A stretch of DNA of 9,970 bases, from contig JAJYGS010000128.1 in NCBI GenBank assembly GCA_021785055.1, positions 1 through 9,970 on the forward strand, read 5' to 3'. Shown piece by piece: positions 1 to 9,970 of the stretch. The stretch is from Nitrospirota bacterium. GTDB lineage: Bacteria > Nitrospirota > JACRHJ01. The notes below the pieces were generated by a model. The model saw only the letters and a program-made list of their open reading frames with translations, searched no databases and was not told where the DNA came from. Each line of letters begins with the position of its first letter. Within the stretch, counting starts at the first letter, position 1. The translations under genes were made by a program, and so were the position numbers.

Positions 1-2376
1 CTGGCGGAGATTACGCACAAAAGAAGGCTCTCGGCTCTCGGCCCCGGCGGCCTCACGCGCGAGCGCGCGGGCTTCGAGGTGAGAGATGTTCACCCGACTC
101 ACTATGGCAGGATATGCCCGATAGAGACGCCGGAAGGGCCGAACATCGGACTTATAACGTCTCTTGCGACGTACGCGCGCGTAAACGAGTTCGGTTTCAT
201 AGAGGCGCCGTACAGGAAGGTTCAGAAGGGCCGCCTGACGGACGAGATAGAGTTCCTCTCCGCCGTGGACGGCGAGAACTATATCATCGCGCAGGCTAAT
301 ACGCCTGTTGACTCCAAGGGCAAGATTACGGCGGACAGCGTCTCGGCGCGTGTCGGCGGAGAGTTTAAGATGGTCGAGCCGGAGGAGGTGCAATACCTCG
401 ACGTCTCGCCCAAGCAGATTGTCTCCGTGGCCACGGCTCTCATACCGTTCCTGGAAAACGACGACGCGAACCGCGCCCTCATGGGTTCCAACATGCAGCG
501 CCAGGCGGTGCCTCTTTTGAATGCGGAGGCGCCGATAGTCGGGACCGGCATGGAGCAGGTTGCCGCGCGCGATTCCGGCGTAATCGTGCTTGCGAAGAGG
601 AGCGGGGCAATCGAGAGCGTGGACGCCAACAGGATTGTGGTGCGCATAAGCGAAAAGGAAGTGACGCAGGCGAACCCGTCGCCGCTCGATGTCTATACGC
701 TGATAAAATTCTACCGCTCCAACCAGAACACCTGCATCAACCAGAAGCCCATTGTCGCCGTCGGCCAGAAGGTGAAAAAAGGACAGGTATTGGCGGACGG
801 CCCGGCGACGGACGGCGGCGAGCTGGCCCTCGGCCAGAACGTCATGGTGGCGTTCATGCCCTGGGGCGGCTACAACTACGAAGATGCGATACTTATCTCG
901 GAGAAACTTGTCCGGGAGGACAGATACACCTCGATACACATCGAGGAGTTCGAGATAGAGGCGCGGGATACGAAGCTCGGACAGGAGGAAATTACCAGGG
1001 ATATTCCCAACGTCGGAGAAGAGGCGCTCAAGAACCTCGACGAATCCGGCATAATCAGGATAGGGGCCGAAGTAAAGGCCGGGGATATACTGGTCGGCAA
1101 GGTTACGCCGAAGGGCGAGACGCAGCTTACTCCGGAGGAGAGGCTTCTGCGCGCGATATTCGGCGAGAAGGCCGGAGACGTCCGCGACGCTTCGCTTACG
1201 GTCCCGCCGGGGGTCGAAGGCACGATAGTAGACGTGAAGATATTTTCCCGGAAGGGCGTGGAGAAGGACGAACGGGCAAAGAGCATCGAGGACGAGGAGG
1301 TGGAGCGCCTTGAGCGGGACAAGCAGGACGAGTTCCGCATTATCCAGGAGGAGAAGCTTAAGAAACTGAAGAAGACGGTGCTCGGTCAGTCTATATCCAC
1401 GAAGATAGTAGACGAATCCGGCAAGACCATCCTCCCGAAGGGCAAGGAAATAACCGAGGACATCATTGAAAGGCTGGACGAGGCCGACCTCTCCATGCTC
1501 TCGTTCGAGGACGAGTCGCTTTCGGACAGACTCTCCGAGATAGAGGAATACGCCGCGGAACAGATGAGCTATCTTGAGACGATTTTCGAGGAGAGGATTA
1601 GCCGCCTGAAGAAGGGAGACGAACTCCCGCCAGGCGTCATAAAGCTCGTCAAGGTCTATATCGCCATGAAGAGGAAGCTCTCCGTCGGCGACAAGATGGC
1701 CGGGCGCCACGGCAACAAGGGCGTTGTTTCAAGGATACTCCCGGAGGAAGATCTCCCGTATCTTCCGGACGGAACGCCGGTCGATATAGTCCTGAACCCG
1801 CTGGGCGTCCCGTCCCGAATGAACGTCGGACAGATACTTGAGACGCATCTGGGTTGGGCCGCGAAGACACTTGGGATAGCGGTATCCACTCCCGTTTTCG
1901 ACGGCGCTACCGAAGTGCAGATAAGGGACATGCTGGCCGAGGCGAATCTTCCGAAGACCGGCCAGATTAAGCTATATGACGGCAGAACCGGGGAGCCTTT
2001 CGACAGGAAGGTCACCGTGGGAAACATGTATATGCTGAAGCTGCATCATCTTGTCGACGACAAGCTCCATGCCAGGTCGATAGGGCCATACTCGCTCGTT
2101 ACCCAGCAGCCGCTCGGAGGCAAGGCGCAGTTCGGCGGGCAGAGGCTTGGAGAGATGGAGGTCTGGGCGCTCCAGGCATACGGCGCGGCATACACTCTCC
2201 AGGAGTTTCTGACGGTAAAATCTGACGACGTCTCCGGGCGCGCCAAGATATACGAAGCCATAGTCAAGGGCGAGAGCACCCTTGAACCCGGTTTGCCGGA
2301 GTCCTTCAACGTGCTCATAAAAGAGCTTCAGAGCCTTTGCCTTGACGTGGAGCTCCTGGAGGAAGTGAAGGAATAG
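1..2376 (+). CDS. rpoB: DNA-directed RNA polymerase subunit beta (3' part, 5' end outside window)
   Basis: Second-largest catalytic subunit of RNA polymerase; with beta' it forms the active-site cleft and binds DNA, RNA and nucleotide. Reading frame 1 is open from the first base to TAG at 2374-2376 (791 codons). The first residues, LAEITHKRRLSALGPGGL, align to E. coli L521 onward, inside rifampicin cluster I, so about 520 N-terminal residues are missing and the full protein should be near 1,310 aa. Window residues 6 (His), 11 (Ser) and 13 (Leu) match E. coli H526, S531 and L533, the drug-sensitive state. The acidic pair Glu294-Asp295 (NYEDAILIS) and Lys565/Lys573 in GDKMAGRHGNKG match E. coli E813/D814 and K1065/K1073. 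A charged, probably helical segment lies at about residues 415-540. The E. coli segment of about 50 residues before ATPVFDGA is absent. The in-frame GTG at 79 is an internal Val codon, not a start. It is followed by rpoC and probably cotranscribed with it; the promoter lies upstream of the window. Confidence 0.98.
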   Translation: MAEITHKRRLSALGPGGLTRERAGFEVRDVHPTHYGRICPIETPEGPNIGLITSLATYARVNEFGFIEAPYRKVQKGRLTDEIEFLSAVDGENYIIAQANTPVDSKGKITADSVSARVGGEFKMVEPEEVQYLDVSPKQIVSVATALIPFLENDDANRALMGSNMQRQAVPLLNAEAPIVGTGMEQVAARDSGVIVLAKRSGAIESVDANRIVVRISEKEVTQANPSPLDVYTLIKFYRSNQNTCINQKPIVAVGQKVKKGQVLADGPATDGGELALGQNVMVAFMPWGGYNYEDAILISEKLVREDRYTSIHIEEFEIEARDTKLGQEEITRDIPNVGEEALKNLDESGIIRIGAEVKAGDILVGKVTPKGETQLTPEERLLRAIFGEKAGDVRDASLTVPPGVEGTIVDVKIFSRKGVEKDERAKSIEDEEVERLERDKQDEFRIIQEEKLKKLKKTVLGQSISTKIVDESGKTILPKGKEITEDIIERLDEADLSMLSFEDESLSDRLSEIEEYAAEQMSYLETIFEERISRLKKGDELPPGVIKLVKVYIAMKRKLSVGDKMAGRHGNKGVVSRILPEEDLPYLPDGTPVDIVLNPLGVPSRMNVGQILETHLGWAAKTLGIAVSTPVFDGATEVQIRDMLAEANLPKTGQIKLYDGRTGEPFDRKVTVGNMYMLKLHHLVDDKLHARSIGPYSLVTQQPLGGKAQFGGQRLGEMEVWALQAYGAAYTLQEFLTVKSDDVSGRAKIYEAIVKGESTLEPGLPESFNVLIKELQSLCLDVELLEEVKE

Positions 2377-2384
2377 GGTAATCC

Positions 2385-2433
2385 AAATCCTCACAACCCC
2401 CCTTGTCAAAGGGGGGGGGCAACGGGGGGATTT
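2385..2433 (+). repeat. Palindromic C/G-run repeat in the rpoB-rpoC spacer (REP/MITE-like)
   Basis: The core is a perfect hairpin: CCCCCCTT (2397-2404), loop GTCA, AAGGGGGG (2409-2416). The G run continues to nine (2411-2419), then CAAC and six more G (2424-2429). The outer ends are complementary: AAATCC (2385-2390) and GGATTT (2428-2433). From memory, C5-6/TTTGTCAAA/G5-6 elements flanked by AAATCC and GGATTT are dispersed in intergenic regions of many environmental bacteria, where their translation gives spurious peptides such as PPFDKGG. Only one copy is in this window, so its dispersed nature is recalled and inferred, not shown. It lacks a T-tract right after the stem, so it is not a standard intrinsic terminator, which fits its place inside an operon that must be read through. 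Confidence 0.65.
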
Positions 2434-2437
2434 TCAT

Positions 2438-2442
2438 GGAGG
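2438..2442 (+). promoter_or_regulatory. Ribosome binding site of rpoC, fixing a TTG start
   Basis: GGAGG lies 7 nt before TTG at 2450. Two nearby ATG codons (2436 and 2445) are in another frame, which stops at 2493. The first overlaps the Shine-Dalgarno and the second is only 2 nt after it, so neither is well placed. No in-frame ATG or GTG exists between the rpoB stop and 2450. Confidence 0.88.
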
Positions 2443-2449
2443 TAATGAA

Positions 2450-6670
<4,221 letters not shown>

Positions 6671-6685
6671 GAGATAGCCTGGTAT

Positions 6686-6741
6686 AAAGAGGTTGGCGTC
6701 CTCCGCCTCGGAGGACGCCCTCCTTTATTTTTTATTTCTTT
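6686..6741 (+). terminator. Intrinsic terminator of the rpoBC transcript
   Basis: A perfect 10-bp stem, GGCGTCCTCC (6695-6704) with GGAGGACGCC (6710-6719), encloses a 5-nt GCCTC loop. The stem can be prolonged imperfectly by AAAG (6686-6689) with CTTT (6723-6726). The U-rich tract TTTATTTTTTATTTCTTT (6724-6741) follows. It begins 24 nt after the rpoC stop and separates rpoBC from the str operon. Confidence 0.93.
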
Positions 6742-6757
6742 AGTGTATAATTAATGC

Positions 6758-6787
6758 TTGACATCGCGAGTCTGATTACGATATAAT
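6758..6787 (+). promoter_or_regulatory. Sigma-70-type promoter of the str operon
   Basis: TTGACA (6758-6763) and TATAAT (6782-6787) both match the consensus perfectly, with an 18-nt spacer. Transcription should start near 6792-6795. The upstream 30 nt (6724-6756), which overlap the U-tract of the rpoC terminator, are almost all A/T and could act as an UP element for the alpha subunit. The bases after the -10 box (CCGC, 6788-6791) are G/C-rich, as in promoters under stringent control. Only the hexamers are directly visible; the UP element and stringent control are inferred. Confidence 0.88.
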
Positions 6788-6791
6788 CCGC

Positions 6792-6875
6792 AAGTTTTTC
6801 GCCAGTGATTTTGATTTTGCTAACTATCTAAAAAAGCACGGGTATTTTTGGAAGAACGTTTTCTGGAGGTTGGGT
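6792..6875 (+). other. 5' leader of the str operon mRNA
   Basis: About 80 nt between the inferred start and the rpsL GTG. It is A/T-rich until the ribosome binding site and contains no open reading frame worth calling. A 4-bp hairpin (AGAA 6853-6856 with TTCT 6861-6864) lies just before the Shine-Dalgarno but is too weak to call. I recognise no riboswitch or r-protein binding fold. Confidence 0.5.
6865..6869 (+). promoter_or_regulatory. Ribosome binding site of rpsL, fixing a GTG start
   Basis: GGAGG lies 6 nt before GTG at 6876. The in-frame TTG at 6870 abuts the Shine-Dalgarno and cannot be used, so the two extra residues it would add are not part of the protein. Confidence 0.9.
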
Positions 6876-7250
6876 GTGCCGACAATTAACCAGTTAGTGA
6901 GGAGCAGCAGGGAGAAGGTCTCCATAAAGAGCAAAAGCCCTGCCCTGAAAAGTTGTCCTCAGAAAAGGGGCGTATGTGTAAGGGTTTACACGACAACGCC
7001 CAAAAAGCCGAACTCGGCGCTTAGGAAAGTGGCGAGGGTGAGGCTTACAAACCAGATGGAAGTCACCACCTATATTCCCGGAGTGGGACATAACCTCCAG
7101 GAGCACTCGATAGTCCTTATCAGGGGCGGCAGGGTCAAGGATCTCCCGGGAGTCAGGTATCATATAATCCGCGGGACCTTGGATACCACGGGCGTGGCTA
7201 ACCGCAAGCAGGGCCGTTCCAAATACGGCGCCAAGCGGCCCAAGGCCTAA
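6876..7250 (+). CDS. rpsL: 30S ribosomal protein S12
   Basis: Small-subunit protein at the decoding centre, needed for tRNA selection accuracy. It has 124 aa, the same as E. coli S12, starts at GTG with MPTINQLVR and ends RSKYGAKRPKA. The PKKPNSALRK loop contains Lys43 and Lys44, and GRVKDLPGVRYH contains Lys88, Asp89 and Pro91 (Met counted). These match E. coli K42, K43, K87, D88 and P90, where changes give streptomycin resistance; the residues here are the sensitive type. The equivalent Asp is the residue methylthiolated by RimO in E. coli. It is the first gene of the str operon, 88 nt downstream of the promoter's -10 box. Ten of its 14 Arg codons are AGG and three of seven Ile codons are ATA, unusual by E. 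coli standards for a ribosomal protein. Confidence 0.98.
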   Translation: MPTINQLVRSSREKVSIKSKSPALKSCPQKRGVCVRVYTTTPKKPNSALRKVARVRLTNQMEVTTYIPGVGHNLQEHSIVLIRGGRVKDLPGVRYHIIRGTLDTTGVANRKQGRSKYGAKRPKA

Positions 7251-7255
7251 GGAGG
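7251..7255 (+). promoter_or_regulatory. Ribosome binding site of rpsG
   Basis: GGAGG starts on the base right after the rpsL stop codon and lies 6 nt before the rpsG ATG. A ribosome finishing rpsL therefore covers the rpsG start region, which suggests translational coupling. Confidence 0.88.
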
Positions 7256-7261
7256 GAAGAG

Positions 7262-7732
7262 ATGCCGAGAAGAAGAGAAGTTGCAAAAAGGGAAATCCTC
7301 CCGGACCCGAAATTCAATAACAAGCTGGTCGGCAAGTTTATGAACTGCCTTATGATCGAAGGCAAGAAAAGCGTCGCGGAACATATAACTTACGGCGCAT
7401 TCGACATTATAAAGGACAAGACCGGGGGCGACCCCCTGAAGACCTTTAAGACCGCCCTCGATAACGTAAAGCCCGCGGTAGAAGTAAAATCCCGCAGGGT
7501 CGGCGGCGCGTCTTACCAGGTTCCGGTGGACATCCGCCCCAACAGGAGGATGGCCCTCGGTATCCGGTGGCTTATAACTTTCGCCCGCAAGAGGGGCGAG
7601 AAGACCATGCGGGAGCGGCTCGCGGCAGAGCTTCTGGACGCATCGAACAATACCGGGGCGGCAGTAAGGAAGAAGGAGGATACCCACAAGATGGCCGAGG
7701 CCAACAAGGCCTTTGCGCATTACAGGTGGTAA
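7262..7732 (+). CDS. rpsG: 30S ribosomal protein S7
   Basis: Primary 16S rRNA-binding protein that nucleates assembly of the 30S head and lies near the E site. It has 156 aa, the usual bacterial length. It begins MPRRREVAKREILPDPKF and ends with the conserved EANKAFAHYRW; the central VGGASYQVPVDIRPNRR and the basic RWLITFARKRGEKTM segment are family hallmarks. The start is ATG with GGAGG at ideal distance. The gap from rpsL is only 11 nt, too small to hold the S7 translational repressor site found in the roughly 100-nt E. coli rpsL-rpsG spacer, so feedback by S7, if any, must use another site. fusA follows after 10 nt. Confidence 0.98.
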   Translation: MPRRREVAKREILPDPKFNNKLVGKFMNCLMIEGKKSVAEHITYGAFDIIKDKTGGDPLKTFKTALDNVKPAVEVKSRRVGGASYQVPVDIRPNRRMALGIRWLITFARKRGEKTMRERLAAELLDASNNTGAAVRKKEDTHKMAEANKAFAHYRW

Positions 7733-7742
7733 AAATAAATAG

Positions 7743-9863
7743 ATGGCACAAGCGGTTGAAAAAACAGCGGGTAACGCAAAAGTGAAAAGGCAGTATCCCC
7801 TCGAAGATACCCGGAACATCGGTATAATGGCGCATATCGACGCCGGCAAGACCACGACGACCGAGCGTATCCTTTACTATACCGGTGTGTCCTATAAAAT
7901 AGGCGAGGTGCACGAAGGCACCGCGGTAATGGACTGGATGGTGCAGGAGCAGGAGCGCGGCATTACCATTACATCCGCCGCCACGACATGCTTCTGGAAG
8001 GGGAAGCGCATCAATATAATAGACACGCCGGGCCACGTCGATTTCACAATCGAGGTCGAGCGTTCGCTAAGGGTGCTGGACGGCGCAGTGGCGGTTTTCG
8101 ATTCCGTCGCGGGCGTCGAGCCTCAGTCCGAGACGGTATGGCGCCAGGCGGATAAATACGAGGTTCCCAGGATTGCTTTCATGAACAAGATGGACAGGAC
8201 GGGAGCGGATTTCTATCGCTCCGTCCAGACCATGATAGACCGTCTTGGGGCAAAACCCGTCGCGATTCAACTGCCAATAGGCAGGGAAGAGAATTTCAAG
8301 GGCGTAATAGACCTGGTCAGGATGAAGGCGATACTGTTCCTGGACGAAACGCTTGGCGCGAAGTTCGACGAGACGGAAATCCCGGAGGACATGAAGGCTC
8401 AGGCGCAGGAGTATCACGAGAAGATGATAGAGGCGCTTTCAGATGTTGACGACGCCCTCATGGAGAAGTATCTCGGCGGCGATACCATATCCGAGGAAGA
8501 GATAAAGGCAGCGCTTCGCGCCGGCACTATTAAACTCAAAATAACCCCGTGCCTCTGCGGGACCGCCTTCAAAAACAAGGGCGTCCAGCCGCTTCTCGAT
8601 GCAGTTGTTGACTACCTGCCTTCCCCGTTGGACGTCCCGCCGGTTGTCGGTAAACATCCCGGTACGGACGAGGAACTTACGCGCAAGGCGGATGATAATG
8701 AGCCTTTCTCAGCTCTTGCCTTCAAGATAATGACGGACCCGTTTGTCGGCCAGCTTACCTTCTTCAGGGTGTACTCCGGCACGATGAACGCGGGGTCCTA
8801 CATATACAACGCGACCAAGGACAGCAAGGAGCGCGTAGGCCGCATCCTCAAGATGCACGCCAATAAGCGGGAAGACATAGACGTCGTAATGGCGGGCGAC
8901 ATCGCCGCCGCGGTCGGACTCAAGAACACCACTACCGGCGATACGCTTAGCGACCCGAGCCATCCGGTAATCCTGGAGAAGATGGAGTTCCCGGAGCCGG
9001 TAATATCAGTCGCCATAGAGCCTAAGACGAAGGTTGACCAGGAGAGGCTTGGCACTTCGCTCTCAAAGCTCGCGCAGGAAGATCCTTCATTCAGGGTAAA
9101 GACCGACGAAGAGACCGGCCAGACCATAATTTCGGGAATGGGCGAACTTCATCTGGAAATAATAGTAGACAGGCTCCTTCGGGAATTCAAGGTTGACGCG
9201 AACGTGGGCAAACCCCAGGTCGCGTACCGTGAGACCATTCGGAAGAAGGTCGAGGCGCAGGGCAAGTTCATCAGGCAGAGCGGCGGACGCGGTCAGTACG
9301 GTGATGTTTGGCTTAATCTGGAGCCGAATGAGCCGGGGGTTGGTTTTGAGTTCGTAAACAAGATAGTTGGCGGCGTTGTTCCCAAGGAATACATCCCGGC
9401 GGTAGAGAAGGGTGTCAAGGAGGCTATGGACGGCGGCGTGCTTGCGGGCTATCCGATGGTGGACATTAAGGTTACCATAATCGACGGCTCCTATCACGAA
9501 GTTGACTCTTCCGAGATGGCTTTCAAAATCGCCGGTTCGATGGGCTTCAAGGCCGGCGCCGCAAAGGCTTCGCCGGTGCTGCTTGAGCCGGTGATGTCCG
9601 TCGAGGTCGTCGTGCCCGAAGAATATATGGGCGATGTCATAGGCGATTTAAACTCAAGGCGCGGGAAGATACAAGGCATGGAGCCCAGGGGCAACGCGCA
9701 GGTAATAAAGTCAGTCGTACCGCTTTCGCAGATGTTCGGCTACTCGACCGACCTTCGCTCCGCGACCCAGGGCCGCGCTACGTATACCATGCAGTTCTCT
9801 CATTACGAAGAGGTCCCGAAGGGGCTTGCGGACGAGATAATCGCCAAAGTGAAGGGCGAATAA
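7743..9863 (+). CDS. fusA: Translation elongation factor G
   Basis: GTPase that drives tRNA-mRNA translocation on the ribosome and, with RRF, recycles ribosomes. It has 706 aa from the ATG. GTPase motifs: P-loop AHIDAGKT (30-37), RGITIT with Thr77 (switch I), DTPGH (94-98), NKMD (148-151), and G5-like CGTAFKNKG near 274-282 (Thr where many have Ser). Domains: G with G' subdomain about 1-300, II about 320-410, III about 420-490, IV about 495-615 with DGSYHEVDSSE at its tip (His585), V about 620-706 with GDLNSRRGKIQGME and FGYSTDLRSATQGRA. It is a standard EF-G. Start uncertainty: the ATG has no good Shine-Dalgarno (only AGGTGG, 13 nt away), and an in-frame GTG at 7782 would give MKRQYPLEDTRNIGI and 693 aa, nearer the usual 692. 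I keep the ATG because the GTG has no Shine-Dalgarno either. Confidence 0.96.
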   Translation: MAQAVEKTAGNAKVKRQYPLEDTRNIGIMAHIDAGKTTTTERILYYTGVSYKIGEVHEGTAVMDWMVQEQERGITITSAATTCFWKGKRINIIDTPGHVDFTIEVERSLRVLDGAVAVFDSVAGVEPQSETVWRQADKYEVPRIAFMNKMDRTGADFYRSVQTMIDRLGAKPVAIQLPIGREENFKGVIDLVRMKAILFLDETLGAKFDETEIPEDMKAQAQEYHEKMIEALSDVDDALMEKYLGGDTISEEEIKAALRAGTIKLKITPCLCGTAFKNKGVQPLLDAVVDYLPSPLDVPPVVGKHPGTDEELTRKADDNEPFSALAFKIMTDPFVGQLTFFRVYSGTMNAGSYIYNATKDSKERVGRILKMHANKREDIDVVMAGDIAAAVGLKNTTTGDTLSDPSHPVILEKMEFPEPVISVAIEPKTKVDQERLGTSLSKLAQEDPSFRVKTDEETGQTIISGMGELHLEIIVDRLLREFKVDANVGKPQVAYRETIRKKVEAQGKFIRQSGGRGQYGDVWLNLEPNEPGVGFEFVNKIVGGVVPKEYIPAVEKGVKEAMDGGVLAGYPMVDIKVTIIDGSYHEVDSSEMAFKIAGSMGFKAGAAKASPVLLEPVMSVEVVVPEEYMGDVIGDLNSRRGKIQGMEPRGNAQVIKSVVPLSQMFGYSTDLRSATQGRATYTMQFSHYEEVPKGLADEIIAKVKGE

Positions 9864-9889
9864 CAGGCGAAATTATCCCGTTCAATTGA

Positions 9890-9894
9890 GGAGG
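9890..9894 (+). promoter_or_regulatory. Ribosome binding site of tuf
   Basis: GGAGG, within GAGGAGGG, lies 7 nt before the tuf ATG. It sits in the 38-nt fusA-tuf spacer, which shows no hairpin terminator, so tuf is probably read from the str transcript. Confidence 0.9.
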
Positions 9895-9901
9895 GTTTAT
9901 C

Positions 9902-9970
9902 ATGGCAAAGGAGAAGTTTGAGAGGAAGAAGCCGCATGTTAATGTTGGTACGATAGGTCATGTTGATCAC
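9902..9970 (+). CDS. tuf: Translation elongation factor Tu (5' end only, 23 codons)
   Basis: GTPase that delivers aminoacyl-tRNA to the ribosomal A site. The window holds only the N-terminus, MAKEKFERKKPHVNVGTIGH followed by VDH; the P-loop GHVDHGKT begins at residue 19 and is cut by the window end. The position directly after fusA is the classical str-operon place for tuf. In these 23 codons Val is GTT three of three times and Gly is GGT two of two, unlike the GGC/GTC/GTA preference of the neighbouring genes. Whether a second tuf copy exists elsewhere cannot be seen. Confidence 0.97.
   Translation, partial: MAKEKFERKKPHVNVGTIGHVDH

Noticed and set aside
2397..2419. The C/G hairpin as a transcription terminator between rpoB and rpoC
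   Set aside because: No T-tract follows the stem; next come more G, CAAC and G6. Termination here would also silence rpoC.
2411..2429. G-quadruplex from the G9 and G6 runs
   Set aside because: The two runs cannot give four G3 tracts with normal loops, and the G9 run is expected to pair with the adjacent C6 arm.
6744..6751. A second -10-like TGTATAAT upstream of the str promoter
   Set aside because: No reasonable -35 lies 16-19 nt upstream; that stretch is the terminator arm and U-tract. The TTGACA-N18-TATAAT pair downstream is far better.
6853..6864. AGAA/TTCT hairpin before the rpsL ribosome binding site
   Set aside because: Only 4 A/T-rich base pairs with a 4-nt loop; too weak to be a regulatory structure on this evidence.
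6671..6875. A small L7Ae-family gene between rpoC and rpsL, as found in Firmicutes
   Set aside because: The 205 nt hold a terminator, promoter and leader; no open frame of suitable length is present.
7247..7855. A 202-codon minus-strand open frame across rpsG and the start of fusA
   Set aside because: Opposite two clear genes, with no domain of its own; shadow frame.

Overview
This is a bacterial chromosomal housekeeping segment. It holds the RNA polymerase genes rpoB (3' part only) and rpoC, followed by the str ribosomal operon: rpsL (S12), rpsG (S7), fusA (EF-G) and the first 23 codons of tuf (EF-Tu). All genes are on the + strand, tightly packed and intact. I see no tRNA, rRNA, CRISPR array, IS element, prophage or defence gene, and nothing that supports a new multi-gene system. 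The interest lies in small details of spacers, starts and lineage-specific protein segments.

Organism: G+C looks moderately high by eye (roughly 55-60%). The RNA polymerase is of Gram-negative type, because RpoC carries the large SI3 insertion in its trigger loop. RpoB, however, lacks the roughly 50-residue segment that E. coli has just before its ATPVFDGA motif. Even the ribosomal protein genes favour AGG (Arg) and ATA (Ile) codons. The N-terminus of RpoC and the overall style resemble Nitrospirota, Thermodesulfobacteriota (former Deltaproteobacteria) or an uncultivated relative. This is a low-confidence guess from memory, not a placement.

Layout: 1-2376 rpoB, entering at the codon equivalent to E. 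coli L521 inside the rifampicin region; 2377-2449 a 73-nt spacer with a C/G-rich palindromic dispersed-type repeat and the rpoC Shine-Dalgarno; 2450-6670 rpoC with a TTG start; 6671-6875 the only sizeable non-coding stretch (205 nt), with a strong intrinsic terminator, an A/T-rich tract, a promoter with perfect TTGACA and TATAAT hexamers, and an approximately 80-nt leader; 6876-7250 rpsL (GTG start); 7262-7732 rpsG; 7743-9863 fusA; 9902-9970 the start of tuf. No gene-free stretch exceeds 300 bases.

How it works together: rpoB-rpoC make the two large catalytic subunits of RNA polymerase and their transcript ends at the terminator. The promoter right behind it starts a separate transcript for two 30S proteins and the two elongation factors. 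Transcription and translation machinery are thus adjacent but separately driven.
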